Source: Bacillota bacterium
GTDB lineage: Bacteria > Bacillota > Clostridia > Lachnospirales > Lachnospiraceae
Assembly (NCBI GenBank): GCA_023439505.1
Contig: JAEXNR010000016.1
Span: forward strand, 1-63,012
DNA: 63,012 bases
Direction of reading: 5' to 3'
Position numbers and translations under genes: made by a program
Part shown: piece by piece, positions 45,034 to 54,805 of the stretch
Layout of the letters: each line of letters begins with the position of its first letter
How positions within the stretch are numbered: position 1 is the stretch's first letter
Notes under the pieces: model-generated
The model's input: the letters and a program-made list of their open reading frames with translations, nothing else
Told to the model about the DNA's origin: nothing
The model's database searches: none

Positions 45034-48000
45034 ATGGGAAAAGCAAGGAGTAAGAAGCAAATCGCTCTGTATTTCAAAAGGTCAGCAGTGGCAATTCTTG
45101 TGATTGCTATGGTGTTACAACCGATTGCGGGGATCTCAGGAATCGCAGGATTCTCTGTCCTGAGTGCGAAGGCAGCGGTTACAGCAGGGAATTATATTGA
45201 TTTGGAGCAGACGGCAACAGAATTGTATCAGGGGGATACCTGGGCTGGTTCAAGCGCTGCTGTTAATGAAAGTGGTACAGAAGCTGCAATTACCGTGAAT
45301 AACTTTGGAACAGGAGGCAGCAATGAATGGGGAATTCAGTACATGGTAAAAGATCTGGTACTGAAGAAAGATACCAAATACATGGTGGAGTTTGATATTA
45401 CCTCAACGGTTAGCAAGGATATCAGTGTGAAACTGGATGATGCCGGTGACGGTCTGCTTTTTGAAAAAATTCATCTGGAAGCAGGCGTGCCATATCATTT
45501 CAGTAAGGAGTCTACGTCAGGAACCCCCTCGTTAGCAAGACAATTTTTGTTCTTTGCACTTGGAAGAAATGGGGGCGAAGCTAACGATTTAAGCGGTACG
45601 GTTACGATCAATAACGTAAGAGTGGAAGAAGTAGGAAATTATATAGATCTGGAGCAGGCAACAACAGAATTGTACCAGGGGGATACCTGGGCTGGTTCAA
45701 GCGCTTCTGTTAATGAAAGCGGATCGAAGGCTACGCTTACGGTGAACAACTTTGGAACAGGTGGCTGCAATGAATGGGGGATTCAGTACATGGTAAAAGA
45801 CCTTGTACTGAAAAATGATACCAAATATCTGGTAGAATTTGATATCACCTCAACGGTGGATAAGGATATCTATGTTAAACTGGATGATGCCGGTAAATTT
45901 CTTGATGGATTTATTCATGTTACGGCAGGACAGAAGTTTCATTACAGCGAGGTAAGAGGACCGGGTGCACCTTCCGCCGATAAGCCATATTTTTTCTTTG
46001 CCCTGGGCAGAACCGGTGGCGAAGTCAGTGACTTAAGCGGTACGGTTATCATCGAGAACCTAAAGGTGGAAGCGTATGATGATACGGAAACAGCTACCGA
46101 TCTCACGGTAAACAAAGCGGGAACAAATGTAAAGTTTCAATTAGCAAACAGTGCGGTAAGCTCATCAGCGAAGGCATATTATGCTATCTGTGCAACAGAA
46201 GCCGAGGCAGATGCGTTGAGTGTAGGAGATGCTGCTTTTAAAGAGTGCACAATGGCGAAGAAAGTAAATGGGATATGGGAAGTGTCGGATGCTGTTGCTT
46301 TGACAGATGGTCAGATTGTACGCTACTATTTTAACATAGACTCAACGATGACAGAACCGGTCAATTATAAATTCAACCTGTTTGTGGCGGCAGACTATTC
46401 CTATGACAATCAGTCGGATCTTACCGCTGCCGGCTATACACTTGTATGGAATGATGAATTTACCGGAACAGATCTTGACCCTGACAAATGGTCCTTCCAG
46501 ATAGGAACAAAAGACCCGAATGGCGGACCGGATTATTGGGGGAATAACGAGCAGGAGTATTATACCAACCAAAACCATGTGGTGAAGGATGGTAATCTGG
46601 TAATTTCCGCAAAGAAAGAGGCAATGGGGGACCGGGACTATACTTCTACCCGTATTCGTACGAAGACGGATGATGGTAATACCCTGTTTGCAACCAAATA
46701 CGGACGTGTTGAAGCGAGAATGAAGCTGCCGATTGGAGAAGGACTATGGCCGGCATTCTGGATGCTTCCTGATACCGCTACTTACGGAACCTGGGCAGCA
46801 TCGGGAGAATTGGATATTATGGAGTCAAGAGGCCGTGTTCCGGACAGGGTCGGTGGAACGGCTCACTTTGGCTCCCAGTGGCCAAACAATACTTACTATG
46901 GCAAAGAGAAGGTCTTTGATGCATCGACGGATATCAGTGGATATCATGTATACAGCCTGGAGTGGGAACCTGGCAAACTTACATGGTACGTGGATGATGT
47001 AGCATATTTTACAACAGGAAATTTCTGGAGCAAGAATAACGCTAATGCCGAAAAATATACGTACGGAGCACCGTTTGATGCGCCTTTCTATCTTGTTCTA
47101 AACCTGGCGGTCGGCGGAACCTACGATGGAGAAGCGAATCTGGATAATGCCGAGTTCCCCGCTGACATGGCGGTTGATTATGTCCGTGTATATAAGAAAT
47201 CAGATGATTACTATCGGAATCTTGAAGACAATCTGAGTGCACCGGATAATAGCAGAGATACGGCAAGTTTTGAAAGTCCCGCATATCAGCCAACAGGAGT
47301 TGATGGCGACTATGTGAAGGATACGGAGTTTACTACCCTAAATACTGTAGCGGAGGTTGCCCCGCAAGACAATGCATGGCAGTTCTTTGTGGGCGATTTC
47401 GGAGGTGCCGCAACGGCTGCAACAGATGTGATTGAGGGCGTGACTTATGCAAAGGCCGGTGTTACAAGTGGCGGAAACCAAAATTATGCGGTTCAGCTGA
47501 TCAAGCATTTCCCGTTTGCAAGCGGCTATACCTATGAGATCAGCTTTGATGCAAAGTCTTCTGTTGAACGGAGTATCCTGCTCAAACCATGTGGTGATGC
47601 TGATAATGGCTGGGCTGGTTATGGAACATCAAAGACAGTTAATCTGACAACCAACATGGCACATATAACACATCGGTTTACGATGGATAAGGATTCGGAT
47701 CCGACTGCCCGGTTAGAATTTGATCTGGGACTTGCAACGGGTGATGTCTGGATCGGAAATGTTGTTGTGAAACAGGTAGAACCGGAAACGGTCGACACCA
47801 CAGATATATGGAAAGACCCTGCGCCGAATGGGGGGAATCACATCTACAACGGTTCCTTCGACCAGGGAACCGGACGTCTTGCTTTCTGGCACACAGAGAA
47901 TGCAACTGTTACGGTACCGGGGGTAATTAATCCGGTATATAATCCAAAGACAGGGGATTCAGGAGATTTCAGCCATAGTGCATTTGTGACAGCAAGTAAT

Positions 48001-50040
48001 AACAATGCCAGGATTTATCAGAACGGTATATGGTTACAGCAGTCAGATATCTACCAGCTGAGTCTGAATCTGTCCTCGAATGAAGCAACCAAAGTTTCTG
48101 CAGTACTTACGAACAAAGACGGTTCCAAGATTTACATGAAACAGAACTTTGATGTTGCAGGAACCGGTGCAAGGACGAATGATACGGTAAACTTTGCGAT
48201 GTCTAAGGATGTAACAGATAAAGAGGCCGTTTTTTCACTGGTATTTGAAGATGGCAAAACCGTATCAGTAGATGATATCCGGTTGGTACGCACGACGAAT
48301 AACAATGTAACGATAGATTACACCGGCGTTGATTTAACGCCAATCAAGACCGATACAACAGGTTGGATCAACAATCTGAATAATGGCGGTTCCGTTACTG
48401 ATGCAGAAAATCAGGACGGTGAGATTGCCAGCCAGACCTTAAACCATTCACTGAACTATATGAGCATGCTCTATGTCCCTGTTAGTGTTAAGGCAGGAAT
48501 TACCTATCACCTGAGCTTCCAGGCAAAATCACAGCATGACAATGAGGTTGCAGTGAGCATTCAGGAGGATAATACCTGGGCGTTGACGTTGGATGAGAAA
48601 TTGAATCTGAAGGCTGATGAGTGGAAGACCTTCGACTATACATTTAATTCAACACTTACGAATGGCGGCAATCCTATTTTGTTGAAATTCTTACTGTCCG
48701 GTTCCAGTGTGACAGCGGGTTCCTTTGCCGTAAAGAATGTATCTATGACTGCACAGGTACAGGAGGGTGCAGAGAATGCACCGGCGGATACGATCATAAG
48801 CACGGATCCGGTTAAGGGTAATGATTATGAACTGAAACTAAAGGATGGCGATTATAAAACGAAGTTTTTGAACAATGTAGAAAAGGCAGACCGTAAAGCA
48901 CTGATTATGGTAAATGGCGCTGCTTTGCCCGACGGTTCGGTTCAAAACGGAAAAATCATCATTCCTTCTGCTCTTATTGGTACGGGCACCTATAGAATTG
49001 AGCTGGCATTGGACGGTTACAATAGCATAGCAGTTGCGGGAACAGTACAAAACCCTGTAGATCCGGGAACTGATCCTGGAACAAATCCGGGAACTGATCC
49101 TGGAACGAATCCGGGAACTGATCCTGGAACAAATCCTGGAACGAATCCTGGAACAAATCCTGGAACGAATCAAGGAAATAATGACAATAAGGGAAAGGAT
49201 GCAACAGAACCTGTTATTGCAACGCAGCCTGTTGGGGGAATATACGAATACAATGCGCCTGCAGCCAGCCTGTTTGTAAGTGCAACGGGTTACAAAACCG
49301 TAAGCTATCAGTGGTATAGAAGTAATGCGGATACGAAATCGGGAGCGGTTGCAATAGACGGAGCAACCGGGGTAAGCTACACACCTTCCACGGCACAAGT
49401 CGGAAAAGTATATTATTATTGTGTGGTAACAAACACCGATCAGGAGGCAAAGGGTAACAAAGTAGCAACCGCCACAACCAATCTTGTAACCGTAGAGGTG
49501 ATGAAAGCGGTAAATGCCATTACCGGTGTTGAAAATATATCCAGGGTATATGGCAGTGCGGCATTTACTTTAACAGCAAAAGCGAAGGGAACGATTACTT
49601 ATACGTCCTCCAATTCGAAGGTTGTATCAGTAAATTCCAAGAGTGGAAAGGTAGCAATAAAGGGAACCGGAAAAGCGACGATTACCATTACTGCAGCCGG
49701 TAACGATAATTACAAGGCTTCAACAAAGAAAATTACGATAACCGTTAGACCAAAGAAAGCTGCAATAACAAGCGTAAAATCTGATAAGGCGAACAGTCTG
49801 ACAGTGACATGGAAAAAGGATACACAGGCAACAGGATATGAAATCCAGTATTCTACAAATAGTAATTTTAGTAGTGCCAAGACAGTAAAAGTCAGCACAA
49901 ATGCAGCGATCACCAAAACCATCAGTAAGTTAACAGGCAAAAAGACCTATTATGTACGTGTACGTGCATATAAAAAATCCGGTGCAACAAATGTAACAGG
50001 AAGCTGGAGTGCTGCAAAGAAAGTTGTCGTCAAAAAATAA
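45034..50040 (+). CDS. secreted multidomain GH16 beta-glucanase
   Basis: The 1668-residue protein has a signal peptide (1-48). Two near-identical CBM4/9-like modules (50-200 and 201-348) are a tandem duplication. A GH16 domain (465-715) keeps the catalytic ExDxxE as GELDIMESRG near 591 (nucleophile and acid/base Glu). Three more CBM-like modules (about 770-1250), a PGTDPGTNPGT linker (1341-1381), an Ig-like domain (1395-1490), a Big-type domain and a C-terminal fibronectin-type domain (1575-1665) follow. GH16 enzymes of this type cut beta-1,3- or mixed-linkage glucans. There is no sortase or SLH motif. AGAAGGAGGTAA precedes the ATG. Confidence 0.92.
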   Translation: MGKARSKKQIALYFKRSAVAILVIAMVLQPIAGISGIAGFSVLSAKAAVTAGNYIDLEQTATELYQGDTWAGSSAAVNESGTEAAITVNNFGTGGSNEWGIQYMVKDLVLKKDTKYMVEFDITSTVSKDISVKLDDAGDGLLFEKIHLEAGVPYHFSKESTSGTPSLARQFLFFALGRNGGEANDLSGTVTINNVRVEEVGNYIDLEQATTELYQGDTWAGSSASVNESGSKATLTVNNFGTGGCNEWGIQYMVKDLVLKNDTKYLVEFDITSTVDKDIYVKLDDAGKFLDGFIHVTAGQKFHYSEVRGPGAPSADKPYFFFALGRTGGEVSDLSGTVIIENLKVEAYDDTETATDLTVNKAGTNVKFQLANSAVSSSAKAYYAICATEAEADALSVGDAAFKECTMAKKVNGIWEVSDAVALTDGQIVRYYFNIDSTMTEPVNYKFNLFVAADYSYDNQSDLTAAGYTLVWNDEFTGTDLDPDKWSFQIGTKDPNGGPDYWGNNEQEYYTNQNHVVKDGNLVISAKKEAMGDRDYTSTRIRTKTDDGNTLFATKYGRVEARMKLPIGEGLWPAFWMLPDTATYGTWAASGELDIMESRGRVPDRVGGTAHFGSQWPNNTYYGKEKVFDASTDISGYHVYSLEWEPGKLTWYVDDVAYFTTGNFWSKNNANAEKYTYGAPFDAPFYLVLNLAVGGTYDGEANLDNAEFPADMAVDYVRVYKKSDDYYRNLEDNLSAPDNSRDTASFESPAYQPTGVDGDYVKDTEFTTLNTVAEVAPQDNAWQFFVGDFGGAATAATDVIEGVTYAKAGVTSGGNQNYAVQLIKHFPFASGYTYEISFDAKSSVERSILLKPCGDADNGWAGYGTSKTVNLTTNMAHITHRFTMDKDSDPTARLEFDLGLATGDVWIGNVVVKQVEPETVDTTDIWKDPAPNGGNHIYNGSFDQGTGRLAFWHTENATVTVPGVINPVYNPKTGDSGDFSHSAFVTASNNNARIYQNGIWLQQSDIYQLSLNLSSNEATKVSAVLTNKDGSKIYMKQNFDVAGTGARTNDTVNFAMSKDVTDKEAVFSLVFEDGKTVSVDDIRLVRTTNNNVTIDYTGVDLTPIKTDTTGWINNLNNGGSVTDAENQDGEIASQTLNHSLNYMSMLYVPVSVKAGITYHLSFQAKSQHDNEVAVSIQEDNTWALTLDEKLNLKADEWKTFDYTFNSTLTNGGNPILLKFLLSGSSVTAGSFAVKNVSMTAQVQEGAENAPADTIISTDPVKGNDYELKLKDGDYKTKFLNNVEKADRKALIMVNGAALPDGSVQNGKIIIPSALIGTGTYRIELALDGYNSIAVAGTVQNPVDPGTDPGTNPGTDPGTNPGTDPGTNPGTNPGTNPGTNQGNNDNKGKDATEPVIATQPVGGIYEYNAPAASLFVSATGYKTVSYQWYRSNADTKSGAVAIDGATGVSYTPSTAQVGKVYYYCVVTNTDQEAKGNKVATATTNLVTVEVMKAVNAITGVENISRVYGSAAFTLTAKAKGTITYTSSNSKVVSVNSKSGKVAIKGTGKATITITAAGNDNYKASTKKITITVRPKKAAITSVKSDKANSLTVTWKKDTQATGYEIQYSTNSNFSSAKTVKVSTNAAITKTISKLTGKKTYYVRVRAYKKSGATNVTGSWSAAKKVVVKK

Positions 50041-50092
50041 GAACAATATTCCATACAGCTTAACTGATAAGTGTATCATGTAAATTAATAGG

Positions 50093-50137
50093 ATAGGAGG
50101 CTAACCATCATATGATTAGCCTCCTATTCTATTCTTT
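50093..50137 (+). terminator. terminator hairpin after the GH16 gene
   Basis: ATAGGAGGCTAA (50093-50104) pairs perfectly with TTAGCCTCCTAT (50116-50127), followed by a T-rich stretch. Confidence 0.75.
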
Positions 50138-50157
50138 CAAAAGTTTATACCGGCGAA

Positions 50158-50200
50158 ATCACCTGTTCAAATGAAAGGAATGTATGAACAGGTGATATTT
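50158..50200. terminator. second hairpin, possible bidirectional terminator
   Basis: ATCACCTGTTCA (50158-50169) pairs perfectly with TGAACAGGTGAT (50185-50196), followed by ATTTT. The rest of the 50201-50388 gap is AT-rich and I see no promoter in it that I trust. Confidence 0.55.
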
Positions 50201-50388
50201 TGCTGTTATGATACATGTAATAACAATTAACTGTAAAAATGACGCAAATATGACATAATTATGTAAAATAATTAATATATAATGGAATAAATTATATAAC
50301 ATATGAGAAATATCGGAATAAAACAAAATATGCATGAAAATCACATAATTTAATGCATAAATAATAAGAATGCGGGGTGCGGAATTGA

Positions 50389-51882
50389 TTGAGGATATAT
50401 GATTATCAAAAACAACACATCAAAGGAAAGCTGCATGCATACGAACGAATTGAATTACTCCTGGACAAGGGCAGTTTTCATGAAATTGGCTCCGGGATCA
50501 AAAACCAGGAAGCTTCGTTTGGATTAGAAAGAAACAGGCTGCCTTATGATGGAGTAATCACCGGATATGGATATATGGAGGGAAAGCTTGTTTGTATTTA
50601 TTCTCAGGACTTTACCATCATGGGAGGGACCCTGGGTAAACAACATGGAATGAAGATAGCAGCCGTCATAAAAATGGCGATTAAAAATCGATGTCCATTA
50701 ATCGGAATTAATGATTCCGGAGGGGCACGGATTCAGGAAGGAATTCATGCTCTTGCCGGGTATGGCGAAATCTTTTATTATAATACACTGGCGTCCGGTT
50801 ATATTCCGCAGATAACTATTATTGCAGGTCCTTGTGCCGGTGGAGCCGTCTATTCGCCGGGGATCACTGATTTTATCTTTACGATTGATGAGATCAGCAA
50901 CATGTTTGTGACAGGCCCTAAAGTAATCAAAAGTGTAACCAATGAAATTGTAACAGAACAGGAATTAGGAGGTTCCTCTGCCCATTCAACAAAATCAGGT
51001 GTGGCGCATTTTAGATATTCTTCAGAAAAGGACTGCTTTAAAGGTGTTCGCAGACTTTTGGGATTGCTTCCTCATAACTGCGACAGTGCAGACAATTCCA
51101 GCGTAAGATATAGGGAGAAAAAGCAGGATCTGTTAAATCATATCCTTCCGGAACACAAGAACAAGGTTTATGATATGAAACATATCATAGATTGTTTGCT
51201 TGATAAGTCCTCCTTTATGGAAGTGCAAAGTGAATTTGCGGATAATATTATCATCGGTTTCGGAAGACTGTCGGGAATTACAGTTGGTATCGTAGCCAGC
51301 CAGCCATATCATCTAGCTGGCGTACTTGATTGTGATGCAAGTGATAAAGCTGCCCGGTTGATCCGTTATTGCGATTGCTTTGATGTACCGATTATCACAC
51401 TCACTGATGTTCCAGGCTTCTTACCGGGTATTGATCAGGAATATAAAGGGATCATTCGTCACGGTGCCAAGCTGCTATATGCTTATTCGGAAGCAACTAC
51501 CACGAAGATTAATGTTATTATCCGTAAAGCATACGGCGGGGCTTATATTGCAATGAGCAGCAAACATCTCCGGACAGATTTTGTGTATGCATGGCCAAAC
51601 GCAGAGATTGCGGTTATGGGAGCAGAGGCAGCTGTTGAACTTCTGCATGGAAAAGCAGCAAGGAATTTGCCACCGGATGAAAGACGTGAATTTATGATGC
51701 GAAAGCAAGAGGAATACCGTACCCATTATATGAATACAGAGATTGGTCTTAACAATGGATATATCGATGAGATCATCCAGCCCGATAAAACCCGCAGACG
51801 ACTATTTGAGGATATTCTCTCCTTAAGAGGAAAGCGAGAATATCTTAAGGTCAACAAAAAACATGGCAATATGCCATTATAA
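50389..51882 (+). CDS. acyl-CoA carboxyltransferase (AccD/PccB/MmdA type), orphan
   Basis: The 497-residue protein has both carboxyltransferase subdomains. The N-terminal one has INDSGGARIQEG near 107 and AGPCAGGAVYSPGITDFIF near 142; the C-terminal one has LTDVPGFLPGIDQEYKGIIRHGAKLLYAYSEA near 340 and RKAYGGAYIAMSSKHL near 380. These bind acyl-CoA and carboxybiotin. In-frame TGA lies directly before the TTG at 50389, so the protein must start there or later. It lacks some 20 N-terminal residues of usual PccB. No biotin carboxylase, biotin carrier or decarboxylase membrane subunit is nearby. Confidence 0.88.
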   Translation: MRIYDYQKQHIKGKLHAYERIELLLDKGSFHEIGSGIKNQEASFGLERNRLPYDGVITGYGYMEGKLVCIYSQDFTIMGGTLGKQHGMKIAAVIKMAIKNRCPLIGINDSGGARIQEGIHALAGYGEIFYYNTLASGYIPQITIIAGPCAGGAVYSPGITDFIFTIDEISNMFVTGPKVIKSVTNEIVTEQELGGSSAHSTKSGVAHFRYSSEKDCFKGVRRLLGLLPHNCDSADNSSVRYREKKQDLLNHILPEHKNKVYDMKHIIDCLLDKSSFMEVQSEFADNIIIGFGRLSGITVGIVASQPYHLAGVLDCDASDKAARLIRYCDCFDVPIITLTDVPGFLPGIDQEYKGIIRHGAKLLYAYSEATTTKINVIIRKAYGGAYIAMSSKHLRTDFVYAWPNAEIAVMGAEAAVELLHGKAARNLPPDERREFMMRKQEEYRTHYMNTEIGLNNGYIDEIIQPDKTRRRLFEDILSLRGKREYLKVNKKHGNMPL

Positions 51883-51936
51883 TTAAAAACAGATCATAAA
51901 GTGCAGATCTAAAAATGCAGAAGGGAAATTTTTATA

Positions 51937-53364
51937 ATGATATTTTCAACCTATAAGTTTATCTTAGTTTTTCTCCCAATGACGTTTGTTGGATACTACA
52001 TATTAAATCACTTCAAGCTCTACAGTCTCTCGAAAATATGGTTGGTAATTGCCTCCCTATATTTTTATTCTCAGGGAAGTCCTGATTTTTTTCCGTTTTT
52101 TTTAGCAAGTGTATTCGGTAATTATGTAGTAGGTATCACATTAAGCAATCTTTTAGAGCAGGAAAAGCGACAGAGGCAGCTTCTCTTACTCATCGGCGTC
52201 TTGAGTAATGTGGCATTACTTGGCTACTATAAATATACAGATTTCTTTATACAAAACATCAACATGGTTGCAGGTACTGATTTTACCCTGAAAAGAATAG
52301 TTCTTCCCATAGGAATTTCCTTTTTTACCTTTCAATTGATTGCTTATTTGGTGGATTCCTATAGAAGTGAGACGAAGGACTATAATATACTGAATTATTT
52401 ATTGTTTATTACCTTTTTTCCTCAGTTAATCGTAGGCCCTATTATACATCATAAAGAGGTGGTTTATCAGTTCGAGGATGAGAATAATTGTAGGATCAAT
52501 TATGATAATATCGCCATTGGTTTATTTGTTTTTGCCATCGGTTGTGCTAAGAAAATGTTGATTGCTGACCCATTGACTACCAATGCCCAAGCCTTTTATG
52601 CGCATGTGAGAGATGATTTACCGCTATTAAATTCCTGGTATCATTCTTTGCAATATACCATATCCTATTACTTTGATTTGTCAGGTTATGCAGATATGGC
52701 CATAGGTATGGGATGGATGTTTAATATCAGGATTCCTCAAAACTTTAATTCACCATATAAGGCCAGGGATTTTCAGGACTATTGGCAAAGATGGCATATC
52801 ACGTTATCACGGTTTCTAGGTAATTACATCTTTAGAAGTGTCTATCAGAAAAATGTAACATGGCGAAATTATTATATCGCCACATTGGTTACGTTTTTAG
52901 TTTCCGGATTTTGGCATGGTGCTGGCTGGACATTCGTTTTATGGGGATTAATCAATGGTATACTGGTTTGTATTGCTGCTTATCGAAATAAGAGAAAGAA
53001 GCATACCCCCTATATTCTTGGTGTTGCCATAACATTTCCTTTGGTAATTATAGTTCGTGTATTATTTGTGTCCAATACCTTCCGGAATGCCTGGTATGTG
53101 ATAAAGGGTATGTTTAATTTCAAGGGATTATTTGCTGCAGAGGTACCGGCGCTAACCCAACTTGTTGTGTTTGTACAAAACAATCAGAAACTTGGTCTGC
53201 TTGTTCTGGTGGGACTGGGAATCTGTTGGTTTGCACCGAATACGAAAGAAATATCAGAACGCTTCAAGCCAAACAAGCTTTCTTTGGTTTATGCAGCAGT
53301 TTTATTAGCAGTTTGTATCCTGAATATGGATAAAGTGGTACAGTTCTTATATTTTCAATTTTAA
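51937..53364 (+). CDS. MBOAT family O-acyltransferase (DltB/AlgI-like)
   Basis: The 475-residue membrane protein has about eleven helices and the MBOAT core: ISFFTFQLIAYLVDSYR near 127, FPQLIVGPIIHHKE near 165, FDLSGYADMAIGMGWM near 247 and the catalytic His in VSGFWHGAGWTFVLWG near 325. It should carry acyl groups across the membrane for O-acylation of an extracellular polysaccharide. GAAGGGAAAT precedes the ATG, and the SGNH partner follows at once. Confidence 0.92.
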   Translation: MIFSTYKFILVFLPMTFVGYYILNHFKLYSLSKIWLVIASLYFYSQGSPDFFPFFLASVFGNYVVGITLSNLLEQEKRQRQLLLLIGVLSNVALLGYYKYTDFFIQNINMVAGTDFTLKRIVLPIGISFFTFQLIAYLVDSYRSETKDYNILNYLLFITFFPQLIVGPIIHHKEVVYQFEDENNCRINYDNIAIGLFVFAIGCAKKMLIADPLTTNAQAFYAHVRDDLPLLNSWYHSLQYTISYYFDLSGYADMAIGMGWMFNIRIPQNFNSPYKARDFQDYWQRWHITLSRFLGNYIFRSVYQKNVTWRNYYIATLVTFLVSGFWHGAGWTFVLWGLINGILVCIAAYRNKRKKHTPYILGVAITFPLVIIVRVLFVSNTFRNAWYVIKGMFNFKGLFAAEVPALTQLVVFVQNNQKLGLLVLVGLGICWFAPNTKEISERFKPNKLSLVYAAVLLAVCILNMDKVVQFLYFQF

Positions 53365-53375
53365 TGGAGGATGCT

Positions 53376-54515
53376 ATGTCAGGAAAGAAATGGGTTTCAA
53401 TCTTCGTGGGAATTATGTTGTGCACCCTTTTATTTATCGCCAGCATGAATTTTTTTGTGGATCCTTTTGAATATTTTAAATATACCAGTGGTGAATATAT
53501 AGAATATCCCAATCGATCAACAATTTATACAAGATATATTAAAGCAAAATATGTTCAGAAGTACGGAAAGGAATATGACGCCTATGTACTTGGAGGTTCT
53601 AAATCCGGTGCTTTAAGAACAGACAAATTACAGGAATGGGATGGTTATAACTACTATAATAATTGGCTTTTTTCGGGGAATTTCCGGGAATATAAGCTCT
53701 ACACCGATTTTATCATAGATAACACCAATGTTAAGAAAATACTTTTACATATCAGTGGACCGGAGGTACGCCGCTTTAATCGTGAATCCTATGGAGATGT
53801 CTTTGTGACTCCGGCAGTAGTGACCGGCGATTCTGAAATAAAGGAAGTAATTAAGTTTTTAGGTAAAAATATTAAACCTGGACTTACGAAACTTACGAAT
53901 AACCTGAAAAAGGATACGACTGTCCTGTATCCCGTTACCTTGACAGGAGAGATGGATTTGGGACGATTATATGGGCAGATGGAAGAAAAGGGACCAGAAT
54001 CCTATGCAGAAAAATATGTATTATATGATTATGATGAAAGTCTGGAGAAACTATTTTACCAGGATCCTTCCGTCGTAGCAATTAACAGCAATCTTACTGC
54101 TATGAAGCAAATAAGGGATAAGTGTAAGGAAAATGATGTGGAACTTGTGGTTGTGATTGGCGCCACAGCCCTTACAGAATTATACGAATATGAGTGTGAA
54201 GAATATAGAGAGTACCTAAGAGAAATGGTATCAATTTTCGGCGAGGTATGGGACTTTAGCGGTCCGAATCCAGTCACAATGAACCCTTACAATTTTTACA
54301 ATGAAAGTCATTATAATGTGGAGGTTGGCAATCAAATGATTGAAATTATGTCAGGAAAGACCTCAATGAATGATTTTGGAATTCTTCTGACAAAAAGAAA
54401 TATTGACCAATATCTGGACAGTCGTCAAACCTCCTACGAAAATCTTAAGGAAGAGTATGACGCCACAGGTACGATTGATTTGTCAGAATATACTTATGAA
54501 AAGAGAATACATTAA
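53376..54515 (+). CDS. SGNH/DltD-AlgX-like acylation partner
   Basis: The 379-residue protein has an N-terminal signal anchor (VSIFVGIMLCTLLFIASMNFFVDPF) and an extracellular SGNH-like domain. AYVLGGSKSGALRTDKL near 73 provides the candidate nucleophile Ser, and YNESHYNVEVGNQMI near 305 the His. Such proteins receive the acyl group from the MBOAT protein and place it on the glycan. ATG 53376 sits five bases behind GGAGG; a TAATG start at 53364 is the alternative. Confidence 0.82.
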   Translation: MSGKKWVSIFVGIMLCTLLFIASMNFFVDPFEYFKYTSGEYIEYPNRSTIYTRYIKAKYVQKYGKEYDAYVLGGSKSGALRTDKLQEWDGYNYYNNWLFSGNFREYKLYTDFIIDNTNVKKILLHISGPEVRRFNRESYGDVFVTPAVVTGDSEIKEVIKFLGKNIKPGLTKLTNNLKKDTTVLYPVTLTGEMDLGRLYGQMEEKGPESYAEKYVLYDYDESLEKLFYQDPSVVAINSNLTAMKQIRDKCKENDVELVVVIGATALTELYEYECEEYREYLREMVSIFGEVWDFSGPNPVTMNPYNFYNESHYNVEVGNQMIEIMSGKTSMNDFGILLTKRNIDQYLDSRQTSYENLKEEYDATGTIDLSEYTYEKRIH

Positions 54516-54575
54516 TACAGAAGGCATACCAGGTCTTAGATTGGGCTTGATGTCAGAACTTGGGTTCTGTATTTT
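54514..54575 (+). terminator. weak terminator candidate after the acylation genes
   Basis: AATACAGAA (54514-54522) can pair with TTCTGTATT (54565-54573) across a long loop, or CAGAAC (54554-54559) with GTTCTG (54564-54569) locally. TATTTT follows. Confidence 0.35.
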
Positions 54576-54635
54576 CAAACCTTATTTACTGCAATGTATT
54601 CAGTCCTTATTTGCTGGTTCTGAAGGTCAGTTCCC

Positions 54636-54665
54636 TTGACAACTAATTCACGCGAATGCTATAAT
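54636..54665 (+). promoter_or_regulatory. promoter of the AraR-like repressor gene
   Basis: TTGACA (54636-54641) and TATAAT (54660-54665), both perfect, are 18 bases apart. A leader of about 135 bases follows. Confidence 0.75.
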
Positions 54666-54805
54666 GAGTCTATATTTAGGAGAATTCTTACAGCAAGAGA
54701 TTCCCCCAAATATGAATAAAGTTAAAAGATGTCCCTACATTACTGATTTCGATTTCCGATTGTGATTTGGGATGGGATTTAAAATATATCGATTGAGGTA
54801 ATAGA

